This document shows, in pieces, positions 1-8,879 of a DNA stretch of 25,469 nucleotides. Each line of letters opens with the position of its first letter. Positions within the stretch are counted from its first letter, which is position 1. A model generated the notes under the pieces. The model made no database searches. It was given only the letters and a program-made list of their open reading frames with translations, and had not been told where the DNA came from. Source of the stretch: Coptodactyla brooksi (taxonomy: Eukaryota; Arthropoda; Insecta; Coleoptera; Scarabaeidae); contig JAWQRM010000261.1 of assembly GCA_033557675.1 (NCBI GenBank), positions 1 through 25,469 of the forward strand, written 5' to 3'. The position numbers were made by a program, and so were the translations under genes.

Positions 1-2
1 TC

Positions 3-131
3 ATTACCACACTCGGTGTCTCCAATCCGAAAGCAAATCCTGTAATGAAATGGAACAGTTTAAAAACACTTCAAAATGTGGGAAAGGAATACAGCTATAA
101 ATTGCTTGATATTTATTGCAATGACAACTAA
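3..131 (+). CDS. Unrecognised partial ORF at the left edge, possible terminal exon
   Basis: The frame is open from the window edge for 42 codons to a TAA at 129-131. The composition is protein-like (for example NPVMKWNSLKTLQ and YKLLDIYCNDN). An AATAAA hexamer lies at 194-199, about 63 nt after the stop, which would suit a 3' terminal exon. I do not recognise the family. It may be a host exon or the C-terminus of another mobile element; 42 codons are not enough to decide. The upstream part lies outside the window. Confidence 0.25.
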   Translation: MTTLGVSNPKANPVMKWNSLKTLQNVGKEYSYKLLDIYCNDN

Positions 132-338
132 GATCATTTCAGTATTGTATTTCCAGGGATAACTATATTTTTTACTTAACTTTTTATTTTATTAATAAAA
201 CAACATTCTTCATAAGAATCACTGTAACATGAAAACGGTTCATTTTTGGACATATGTTTATATGAACTTTTTTGTTCATTTTGATGGGTAGAATACGCTC
301 CTGAAGTAGCGGACCACATTTTTGTTACACCCTGTATT

Positions 339-1236
339 GAGGATAAAAGGACATACCGAGAAAAATTGGAAGAAATTATAGAATTTGTTATTAACCAAAC
401 CAAAGCGGCCATACATAACAAATTACCACTACATGACAGCAATATCCGCAGATGGAATACACAAGCTAGAAATGAAAATAATTTGACTCATCAACAGTTC
501 AAAGCATCTCATAGCTGGGTGTAATAGCAAATAGGTTGGTGAGCAGAAAAATACAAAATTTGTAATTTTTCAAAAACAGATTGGAAATGTTGACCATGTA
601 GATACACTAGCTGAAGAATTTGTAAAACAGGCAAAGTAACAAATCCAAATATATGGCCCTGAGAATACGTTAGTTAAGTTAGATCAGAGCGGTTTTAACT
701 TGGAATTCCATTCAGGAAGAACTTTGAGTGATTTAGGCGTTAAAAAGTGTTAGAAAGTGTTACACAATTCAACCCATAATACCTGCGAGTGGAAAATATC
801 TTTCTCCACTTTTCAAAGCAAATAATATATTCGTTTTGGCAAAAAGTCTGGAAAGCTACCTCCAGAACACATGAAGAATTGTTTACAAAATGTACGTTTT
901 CCAAATACTTCGATTCGAATTCAGATACTAATTTTAAACATTTGTCTATATCTGCAGGGACAACAGGTCAAATAGAGCTTCTTGACGTATTTGGCATTAG
1001 AATGTGGAAAAATTTTATTAGAAGATTCTCTGATCAAGTGATTCTTTTCCAGTATGATGTCGCATAACCAACTGTTCTCTCCTCGATTTATTAATGTTTT
1101 TAAATATGCATGGTTTGCAAATGCGTATATAGAGGAGAGACCGGAACAATTTGAAAATTCAGTGGAGGTTCGCGTTTCGAGTGAGAAGCAAACATGTGAT
1201 ATTTGTGATGATATAGCTGTTATAACATCTGCTTAG
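339..1236 (+). pseudogene. pogo-like (DDE_1) transposase remnant, copy 1
   Basis: The conceptual product runs through several frames with stops. An N-terminal part (339-540) contains a CENP-B/Tc5-type helix-turn-helix stretch with the segment FKASHSWV. The first catalytic aspartate sits in LDQSGFNLEFHSGRTL (GAT at 682-684). A short central piece with SGKLPPEH follows (about 850-880). The C-terminal motif with the third aspartate is ELLDVFGIRMW (GAC at 984-986), followed by FIRRFSD, a segment ending in YIEERP and a Cys pair (CDIC). The block around the second aspartate is deleted. The family is the pogo branch of Tc1/mariner, which inserts at TA. A related copy lies at 12648-13519 with a different deletion. 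No TIRs were found. It cannot encode an active enzyme. Confidence 0.72.
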
Positions 1237-1674
1237 CGTAAACAATCCCTGTGTTTACAATTTTGTTTCATGATTTTCATTATTGTCAGCACTATGTCGA
1301 ATGAAAATAATATTGTACAAAAAATTAAATTAATAATATAGAATGCAGTGTTGGGGATATTTAACCATTTGTTGCTTTTAAAGTTATTACAAATAAATAT
1401 TTATTTATTTATCTGATACCGATTTTATTATTTAAAAAAACAAAGATAATTTACTCCATGAAACATCGATAGAGATTTTTAGAAACGAATACTAGCTTTT
1501 TAGTTTTCAAGATATTGGCGAAAATGTGCTTTCTGGAGAAGAATTTCTAACCCTTATAAACCTCTGCAAAGGTTTTTACTGAAACACCCGCGAAAAAATG
1601 AATTTTTATTAGGATAGTTAACCTCAACCAGCCCTAATGTCGTAAATCCCTTATTTTACTAGAAATACCTTATT
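1237..1674. other. AT-rich interval, nothing recognised
   Basis: The interval is AT-rich with A-runs. I see no ORF of note, no repeat matching another part of the window and no RNA gene. Confidence 0.5.
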
Positions 1675-2049
1675 TCATTTGAAAAAATACGTAACTAATA
1701 TTTTTAGACGTATTACATGTAGAGGTAGTTTACCCCTTTTAACCTTCTGGTATATGTGTGATATGTCAATAAAAAGCTCTTCAAACATGAATATCAGTTT
1801 GCAGTTTACCACATTTCGATAACAGTTTTCGTTTTCAAAATGCAAGCGAATAAATACTTTTTCCCCCAATTTGCAACCCTTATCACTCGCCCCGATGCTT
1901 TTAGAGTACGTATAAGAAAATACCGAAACCTTTCTTTCGGCCATTCGATCGCTGTACCAAATTGCATCGAAATCAGTGAGTGACAGTTGTGACACCTCTC
2001 TTGTAGGTAGGTGCAAACGCATCTTTCCTATGTCACAGCTTATATACAT
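1675..2049 (-). CDS. Unrecognised 124-codon ORF
   Basis: This is an uninterrupted ATG-initiated frame on the minus strand, the longest unexplained ORF in the left half of the window. The composition is mixed, with segments such as SLTDFDAIWYSDRM and VFIRLHFENENCYRN and no low complexity. I recognise no domain. It sits between two transposase remnants, so it could be an accessory or degenerate ORF of a mobile element, or chance. No polyadenylation signal or splice site clearly supports it. Kept as a hypothetical. Confidence 0.18.
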   Translation of the reverse strand: MYISCDIGKMRLHLPTREVSQLSLTDFDAIWYSDRMAERKVSVFSYTYSKSIGASDKGCKLGEKVFIRLHFENENCYRNVVNCKLIFMFEELFIDISHIYQKVKRGKLPLHVIRLKILVTYFFK

Positions 2050-2214
2050 AAAGTTAATAAGTGTAATGTAAACCTAAGTGTTGTACAGTTTTATAAGTGT
2101 TTTCTTTTATTTATTGTAAGTTAAGATAACATAATATTTTATTTTATTTTATTGTGATAAATTCGGAAATTTTTAGTTCTTACTGTGGGTGATTGCAAAG
2201 AAAAAGAAAGTAAA

Positions 2215-2700
2215 GCGACAGGAAGGAATTATCCTCCTGAACTAAAGAAAATGTTCTCTTCACTTAACACTTTTACTGGATGGTAATGCTAATGGAGACT
2301 TTAAATTAAAACCAACTGCTTGTTTATGATACCAAAATCCCAAGAGCAATAAACGGAATTTCAACTTTACCAGTAATTTGGAAGTCCAATAAAGTCTTGG
2401 ATCACTATGAAAATTTTTCAGAATTGGTTTACTGATCATTTCTGTCCGTCCGTTAAACGCTATTGCGGATTAAAAAAACTAAAAAATAAAGTTTTACTAT
2501 TGATTGATGATGCTCCAAGCCATCCAACACATGTATCTGACTTAACAAAATGCATTCCAGTATAAGTATTTTTTCTGTCGCCAAATACAACTTAATCGTT
2601 AATCGAAGCAATAGATCAAGACGTAATATAAGATTTTAAAGATTATTATCTCCGGCGACCATTTCGACAACAAATGGTTTTCAAAATTTGATAGTAGTTC
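2215..2700 (+). pseudogene. Tigger/jerky-like (DDE_1) transposase fragment
   Basis: Frame-hopping translation gives the central catalytic part of a Tigger/jerky-type transposase: a GNANGDFKLKP segment, IPRAINGISTLPVIWKS, then KVLLLIDDAPSHPT with the second catalytic aspartate (GAT at 2506-2508), and a degenerate AIDQDVI...FKDYYLRRPFRQQMV tail that matches the family's MDQG and RRxxLRQ motifs. Several stops and frameshifts interrupt it, and the N-terminal DNA-binding domain is not seen. It is a different lineage from the pogo-like copies at 339 and 12648, because its second motif is of the IDDAPSHP type rather than LDSWTGH. Confidence 0.7.
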
Positions 2701-3388
2701 AAATAACGTTAGATGATTTCTTCACAAAAAAAACAAAGAATGCCAAATGAGGAAGAACCTTTCTCATCACAAACATAACTTCTTTACACGAACTTTTTTG
2801 GTTTTCATGAAGGTTTTATGAATAAAACCCGATATTAGCAATAAATAAATCTATAATTAATGTAATAAAAAAAATATTTAACAATAAATTTAGTAAAATG
2901 AAACGAAAAAAACTGATAAATTATCTCATTCTCTGTTTTCTTTCACCTAACCCCCTATTTACGTGTTAAGATTGCCCCGTTTAGCGCTGGAACTTATTGA
3001 AACGTACACCCCGTTCCATCCCGTTCCTCGGTTACCACGTTTCGCTAACCGAGCGAGCATCATTACGAGCGATGAAAGACTGCGTATGGGGAGATCACCA
3101 GGAGCAATGAAAGAATGGGTACTGGTCTCAAATGCCATATAAGACCTGGAAGAGTGCTGAAGTCAAACAATGTGAGAGACAAAGTTACTCAGGAACACTT
3201 GGGTTGGAATCGTGTTTATATATATTACTATTTTGGTTAACGATACTGCATCGAGCAGCTATTTTCCAGTTTTAATGTAGTGGCGACAATTGTTTAATTT
3301 TATTAGGAAGAAAAAGATTCCAAACCCAGGAGTAAGTACAGATTCATCACATTTTTATTATTTACACCTTTTAAGGCTAATGGTCATG

Positions 3389-3428
3389 AATGAAGTTGAT
3401 GCATATTTATACATGCATCAACTTCATT
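3389..3428. repeat. Perfect 16-bp inverted repeat, 8-nt loop
   Basis: Arms 3389-3404 and 3413-3428 are exact reverse complements (aatgaagttgatgcat on the left). No coding or RNA context explains it. Confidence 0.9.
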
Positions 3429-3446
3429 GTTTTCTTCCTTGCTTCG

Positions 3447-3473
3447 TCTTACACATTGTTTTAATGTGTAAGA
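3447..3473. repeat. Perfect 11-bp inverted repeat, 5-nt loop
   Basis: Arms 3447-3457 (tcttacacatt) and 3463-3473 are exact reverse complements. It lies only 18 nt after the preceding hairpin. Confidence 0.85.
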
Positions 3474-3476
3474 TTC

Positions 3477-3527
3477 TTCGATGTTTTCAGATGCCTGATT
3501 GACGAGCACTGTTTTTTATTCGTAGTC
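3477..3527 (-). repeat. Inverted copy of the PLE A 3' tail
   Basis: The block containing atgcctgattgacg, gcactgtttttt and cgtagtc is the reverse complement of the PLE A tail at about 5264-5322 (shared gcctgattgacg and gcactgttttttt). Inverted or tandem terminal copies are typical of Penelope-like elements. Confidence 0.75.
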
Positions 3528-3865
3528 AATACACTATCAATACAATACACCACAGTCAATATACGTCAGCGCATCCCAAGCAACATTTAGAAGCCTACTC
3601 CTCAGGCTGGAAACAATTCCAATGAAGAAGGAGGATTACAAAAAAGGATACACCCCATACTACAAATAGCTAATAAAAATAGATTAATAAGTAAAATACA
3701 CGAAAACATAAGAAACCAAAAGAGAAACATCCAAACAATATAGTAATCAAAAACGAAACACAGGGGACCACATTCACGTACGCAGGATCCCATTAGGTTG
3801 TTCGGAAAGTAATTTCTTTTTTTTTGTGGAAATGAAAGGCACGTTTTTTAGAGAGTATAAATATT

Positions 3866-4627
3866 TTATGTAATTACATAGTCACCGTTTTGGTCTAACA
3901 CCTTTTACCATCTTTCTGGCAGTAGCGTCATTTCATGGTCGTAAAACTTTTGATCCTTGCTGACAAAAAACTGATCCAAGTCATTTTTGACGGCTTTATT
4001 TGAGGTAAAGGTTTTGCCGTCCAAAAAAATGTGTAGATGCCGAAACAAATAATAATCGGAAGGTGCCAGATCTGGAGAATATGGTAGGTGTGGTAGAATA
4101 TCTCATCCAAGCTGTAAAAACTTTTCTATTGATCAACTCTGGCCTTTTCTGTTTGAGTGAATTATGCAATTTTTCCAGTTGATAACAGTACACTCTAGAA
4201 GTGATCGTGGTAATCTCCCAAAAGTATTGAAAAGAGCTCCCAAAAAATTTTCAAACAAACTTGCAAAAAATGTTGCAAACTTTTGCAAAAAATTGTGCAA
4301 ACTAGTTTGCAAAAAAAATATATGTAATTTGTCCAGTTGATGGCAGTACACTTTAGAAGTGATCGTGGTATTTTGCCAAAAATTTTGCAAATTTCCAAAA
4401 AAATGTGCAAACTTTTGAAAAAAAAATTGGTGCTGACATTCTGTCAACACATCTACATGCACGTCACATATTTTTTTTCTCGCTTGAACGGCATTTTTAC
4501 GTTTTTTGTAACAAAAAAGGCAAAATGTACCGACAATGCTTTTTTTGATTCTCCATGTTTCATAAGACACAAAAAGAGAACAATTGCACAGAACCCAACA
4601 AAATATTTTCACCCACAAATTTTGCAA
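3866..4627 (-). pseudogene. mariner transposase remnant (N- and C-terminal parts)
   Basis: Read on the minus strand, the N-terminal part has YKKRKNAVQARKKICDVH and DVLTECQ, which fit the HTH_48-type DNA-binding domain of mariner transposases. The C-terminal part has YCYQLEKLHNSLKQKRPEL, then SPDLAPSDYYLF with the last catalytic aspartate, a FFVSKDQKFYDHE segment and LLPERWKKVLDQNGDYV, ending at a TAA at 3866-3868. These are standard landmarks of the mellifera-type subfamily. The segment between residues of about 60 and 190 of a usual 340-350 residue protein, including the first two catalytic aspartates, is missing. Frameshifts are present. Confidence 0.78.
4164..4430 (-). repeat. Tandem duplication, 158-bp period, inside the mariner
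   Basis: The block beginning atgcaatttttccagttgat at 4164 recurs at 4322 as atgtaatttgtccagttgat, each followed by gtacactctagaagtgatcg or its near match. Both units encode the YCxQLxKLH segment of the transposase. The unit also contains shorter ttgcaaaaaa-type repeats. The second unit is partial. Confidence 0.75.
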
Positions 4628-5342
4628 TGTCGGCTGTTAGAATATATAATGCATATACGGTTTATAATGAAGTTGGCTGGTTAAAACGCAACAAACGCCT
4701 CTGCTGCAAAAAAAACGAAATTACTTTCTGAACAACCCAATACATTCACCGCATAGCAAAAGTATTGAAGAAACGCAACTTAAACAATGCATTCTGAACT
4801 GCACATAGCATAAAACGCGTTGTAAAATAAAATAGAACAATACGGAATAACAAAATCAAATGTGGCACATATGAAATGAAATATATCGAACAAATCGGAA
4901 GAAGTTCAGCGGTAGATACAAAGAACACATAGCGTCCTGTATAAAAAGCAAGCATGATTCCAACTATGCAGAGCATCTTCACAAAAATTCTCACACATCA
5001 GAAAATAGAGAGCGGGATTTCCAAATCATAAAAATCTTAGGTCTTTACCTTTTATACCTTTGTATAAAAGTCAATATTCACGAAAACCTAGAAATATTCA
5101 AAGAAATCCTAAAAAGTCCAGAAAAAAATGTCCAGGTACATACCATTTCCCATCCTATATTCCAACCAATTAAAATCCTACAACAAAGCAGCAATCCATC
5201 ATATATAAGAGAAAACAAGAAAACAAAAAGCAATCTAGAAAATAGCGATAAGCAATACCATGTCGACTACGATTAAAAAAAAACAGTGCGCGTCAATCAG
5301 GCATTCGGAAACATCTGAATTGACAGTAGTTTTTCAAACTAC

Positions 5343-5641
5343 GATGAGGAAAGACCGGTTTCGAAGTTTGCTATGAGCACTGATAGGTTCACTTTGAAAA
5401 GTTTGGTAAGCCTCGATTCGAGAAGTATTCGAACGAGTATGATTAATAATAATAAAATAGCATACTACAATGCAATTAACGAAATCCTAAATTAATTTCG
5501 CGGAGATTAAATTAAATTTTAAATTTTTAATTTTTTTTAATTTTTAAAATTTTAAAATTTTAAAAGATTAAATTTTTCGAAGTTTCATACAAATTATTTA
5601 TCAATTTTTCGATACTTCGTGCAAAATAGCGAAAAGCTGAG
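5343..5641. other. Non-coding interval with AT-only low-complexity run
   Basis: 5343-5460 continues past the PLE A tail and may belong to it. About 5510-5575 is almost pure A/T (aaattttaaa-type runs). No gene is recognised. Confidence 0.5.
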
Positions 5642-5803
5642 TAAAAACATTTTCGCTGGTTGATGCCAAAAATCGGTATACGTACATCTAAAGTGGAAAT
5701 ATATGTAGGTAAGCAACTTGCAGGGCCACTTGAGTTACGTAACGATTCAGCTGCACTCGTGGAACGTATGATACAATCTATAGCCAATACGCAACGTTAC
5801 AAG
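5642..5803 (+). pseudogene. piggyBac-like transposase fragment
   Basis: A short piece, with one frameshift near 5690, reads VKTFSLVDAKNRYTY and then SKVEIYVGKQLAGPLEL...ALVERMIQSI. This matches the stretch of piggyBac-type transposases between the first and second catalytic aspartates (consensus like LVDAK...YxxxxEIYxGKQPxGP...VVxRLI). The surrounding coding sequence is missing. It is clearly a different lineage from the element at 8568-10420, whose equivalent stretch reads QVYTGKCPGEA. The perfect hairpin at 5839-5874 lies just downstream. Confidence 0.62.
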
Positions 5804-5838
5804 CGATATGTTTTCTTTTCGTTTGGAAAAGGATCTGG

Positions 5839-5874
5839 TAAAGTAGTTCTTTAAAACATTAAAGAACTACTTTA
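5839..5874. repeat. Perfect 16-bp inverted repeat, 4-nt loop
   Basis: Arms 5839-5854 (taaagtagttctttaa) and 5859-5874 are exact reverse complements around aaca. Confidence 0.92.
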
Positions 5875-7741
5875 TACGGTACTCTAAGCAAAAATAAACT
5901 CGAATTTCCTCTAATACTTCTTTAAACTAAGCGGAGTAATGAAGCAAGAGAAAGGTAATGAAACAAAACGTTTGATTTCAACGAGAAATCTTGTGCAAAG
6001 GAAATATTATATTATATTCGGTATTTACAGTAACTTGGTAGGTAGTCATTCACCACTTTTAATTTTCATGAATTTGCCAGAATGAACTTCCACATTATTT
6101 CAAAAGTACTGATTTAACTTTTTCCCGGAAAATATTTTGTAATTCTAAGCTTTCGAGCTAATTAAACACCAACTAAAGTAAGCACACACAAAAACGCTTA
6201 GCAATTGTGTGGTCTTGCTCAGAACACAAATAAAAGATGAGGAGTTCAAGATGAACCAGAAGTAACCAGATAATGCAATGAATTATCCCAGCAGAAATTC
6301 CAAGCAGAAAACCATAAAAAGCCATAGATGTTGTTGAGGGCACCTATTCAGGAAAAACTTTCGTCTATATCAAATTATGAACTTGTATTTGATTTTTATT
6401 TGCCTAAATTAATAAATGCAGGCCGATTATAAAGAAGTTGTACTAGTTTTTTTAATTATATGCGTACATTAATATTAATGAGATACTGGACTTGCCACAA
6501 TTTGGCGTTCCATTAGGCTAAAACTGTTAAACAATTGTTACTATCACACCAAAACTAAAGCCTATTTGGCGCAAGTTTCGCTAACCAAGTTGGCATCCGT
6601 AGGAGCGATATCAACTTCTAACGGACTTATGATCATATTTATAATATCAATATACATAGTACCAGTCTTTTATCGCTAGTAAGACGTTATTTTAATAGCG
6701 TATTCTTACACATTATCTTTGGTGCATAATTTATGGCAGAAGGATAAGTTAACTGCCCGTAAAACAATACGAATTTTATTACAAACATAAATTTCTTTAC
6801 AAAATAGTTCGAGCAGCGTCCAATATTGTACAATGTTCTACAGTGGAACGGATATATATGCATATAAAGCTACAGTCAGGTAACGACTCGTAAAAACTTG
6901 GAATTTTATAACCCACTTCGTCCTGCAGATTGGAATATTTTTAGTGTGGATTTTAGAATTGATTACAAAAATATAAAAAATGATTTAAAAGGATATCTTC
7001 AGTACGAGGAATGTTTTTCTGTAATTCAAATTATTTCGTCTGAAGTTGGTTAAATTTCAAATGGAATTTGGAATTAAAAAAAAATAAATTTGGAATACAA
7101 TGTAGGTAATTAATAATTCAGGAATATTGTAGCTAATTTCAATATAATTTTCATAATCGTACGCATGATTTTGAACTGCCTATTTACATAAACATCAAGA
7201 ATAAACCAGTAATGTTACTGGACATTGCTAAGAAAGTGCTTACTGACAATAGGTAAGCTCCAATACTGGGGATGTTGTGGAGTATGTAACTCCACTGTTG
7301 GAATTTTAAGCGTATATTACCACAGAAGAAGAAAAATTGTCGTGAGTAAAAATATAACCGATACGTTCTTGTAAAATTAATGTAAAAGAATAAAATTAAC
7401 CTTATATTATACTTTTGTCAGCATTCCCTTTGTTCTTTTCAAATGTCGGTATTTGCTTTGTTTCAGTTCTTCTGGTTTGTTTTACTGTTACATTGCAAAG
7501 ATTAAAATTGAAAAAAGTCCAAAAGGTAATTTCGTAAATTAAATATTTTACTGAATTTCATTTACATAGAGTATGTGATTGCAGTCGATTTTTCCGAAAC
7601 TATTTGTTTGTTCGATTACGAAAAAAGTTTTGTGATCTGAAATTGTGTAAATGATCAACACACTCTTCCGGCGTGACCGCGCCTGCATAATACAGTGAGA
7701 GCTTTATTTGCAATTGTATACAGAGCTTGTATGATCAGCAC
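5875..7741. other. Long AT-rich interval, no gene recognised
   Basis: No ORF with protein-like content, no RNA gene and no TIR pair was found. A small hairpin (gtggagt/actccac) lies near 7275. A 37-nt block at 6572-6608 resembles 3038-3074. The interval may hold old unrecognisable repeats. Confidence 0.45.
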
Positions 7742-7853
7742 GATAATTCGCAAACAACCCAGCCGCATGCAGCGGATATATGCGTGGCAAAATTAATTAC
7801 ACAATTTCGGTTAATATTATTTTACATCTAGGGTTAGTATTGAGGCTAATATG
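7742..7853 (+). repeat. Dispersed repeat, copy 1 (pair with 15194-15300)
   Basis: Shared blocks in the same order and orientation are gataattcrcaaayaaccc, then attaattacacaatttc, then taayattattttryat, then gggtyakta and ggygctaata. There are no coding features. This is probably a non-autonomous element of unknown class. Confidence 0.6.
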
Positions 7854-8563
7854 ATACATGGATGAAATACTAAAATTACGCAGAATCATAAGTCCCTAAA
7901 GTTGTTATTTATTCGGCTAAAATAGAGTGGTGCACCGTTACCATTTATGCGATTGATACCCCAAAGCTTTATATAAGACACACCCTTAAATCTTCCATTA
8001 GCTTTATATAAGATTTGTAGCTTAAGTTTTTCAAGAATATTTCATTCAACTTGCAGTTTTAACCTCGTGCCGAGTAAATCTTGACAAACATAAGACAATT
8101 TTCATTAACTAAACTTCAGTATAAAATATCATAGGTATTCGTAGAATGGATTTATTACTAGTCAAAAAATAATTAAGTAGGAATAGTATAAATTTTATCC
8201 TATGTATTTAATATTGGATTATGTATCTTTTAATTAACTTGTATACTGTGGGCGTAGTCACTCCTTTCATTAACAAGATGGCTGCTACTTCAATTGAGGA
8301 TTCAAAGGATGACCGAAATTACCCATAATTATCGACCTAGGACAGATATACACAACATGCGAGTAAGTAATTGTCTTAAAACCGCAAAATTAAGCTAATT
8401 AAAAGGTAAAGTAAACTAACAGTAAAACTAATTAATTTCACCAAACGCTGTCCAACATAAACGCAAGCGTGTAAATTCTATACCCACTTCTATAGGTATA
8501 CTTCACCTATAGAAGTATTTCAGTCTGTAAACTTTAATCTACGATCCTTCAAGAACTAAGGTC
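7854..8563. other. Non-coding interval left of the piggyBac element
   Basis: No recognised gene. It includes an 18-codon ATG-to-GTAAGT stretch at 8309-8362 (discussed as a weak finding) and the hairpin at 8486-8516. Confidence 0.4.
8486..8516. repeat. Perfect 12-bp inverted repeat, 7-nt loop
   Basis: Arms acttctataggt (8486-8497) and acctatagaagt (8505-8516). Confidence 0.85.
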
Positions 8564-8754
8564 TCAACCCTGCTGTGCGTTTCGGGTCGATATGACCCGA
8601 AACGGATTTTCAGGTTGTATAGCTTTGTCATCTTTCATTATTTGTTTCCAACATTTTGTGACTTTCTTTGCTGGTACGTAAAGTATAATATTGCCAAATA
8701 GTTTTTACAAGAAATTTGACCCAATTTGACTCAAAATTATATGTTTATTATATG

Positions 8755-8813
8755 TACAGTCATATAAATCTATATAGTTATGACGCAAAACTATATAGAT
8801 TTATATGACTGTA
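8755..8813. repeat. Perfect 25-bp inverted repeat, 9-nt loop
   Basis: Arms 8755-8779 and 8789-8813 are exact reverse complements, starting tacagtcatataaatc. It lies in the 5' non-coding part of the piggyBac element and is not part of its terminal repeats. Confidence 0.93.
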
Positions 8814-8879
8814 TGTAATGTTATTCTTAACTTTACTTATATGAATACTATAAGTGTATTATAACTATGTACTTGTGAA

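Larger units (their letters stand above)
2701..3476. other. Non-coding interval with two perfect hairpins
   Basis: No coding sequence is recognised. It may include the 3' non-coding end of the Tigger-like element. The block at 3038-3074 resembles 6572-6608 at roughly 75-80% identity over 37 nt (shared gtttcgctaacc and gagcgat). The two hairpins at 3389-3428 and 3447-3473 are listed separately. Confidence 0.4.
3794..4740 (-). mobile_element. mariner element with TIRs, internally rearranged, inserted in PLE A
   Basis: The ends are inverted repeats of about 25 bp: 3794-3817 starts ttaggttgttcggaaagtaa and the reverse complement of 4717-4740 starts ttgggttgttcagaaagtaa. The flanking dinucleotides are CA on the left and TA on the right, so the TA target duplication is decayed on one side. 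The element is about 947 bp, versus roughly 1.3 kb for intact mariners. It carries an N-terminal and a C-terminal transposase piece on the minus strand with the catalytic middle replaced by tandem repeats. It splits the PLE A reading frame, so it is younger than PLE A. Confidence 0.85.
3477..5322 (+). mobile_element. Penelope-like element copy A, degenerate, with an inverted tail at its 5' end
   Basis: 3526-3793 and 4741-5322 together read as the C-terminal half of a PLE polyprotein in several frames. It shows a QRIPSN-type block, LRLETIPMKKEDYKK, LQIANKNRLISK, then after the mariner insertion HRIAKVLKKRNLNNAF and the GIY-YIG-like KIKCGTYEMKYIEQIGR. The same blocks occur in the same order in copy B at 19560-21500, which confirms that both belong to one family. 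Known PLEs encode a reverse transcriptase joined to a GIY-YIG endonuclease. The RT domain proper is missing here (5' truncation). At 3477-3527 the 3' tail recurs in inverted orientation. Stops are frequent; it is inactive. Confidence 0.72.

Noticed and set aside
4164..4430. CRISPR-like repeat array
   Set aside because: Only two units, both carrying transposase codons; it is a tandem duplication inside a mariner.
4337..4684. 115-codon plus-strand ORF
   Set aside because: It is antisense to the mariner transposase remnant and tandem repeat; the mariner landmarks are on the minus strand.
5510..5575. Replication origin or scaffold attachment site
   Set aside because: A pure A/T low-complexity run alone is not evidence for either.
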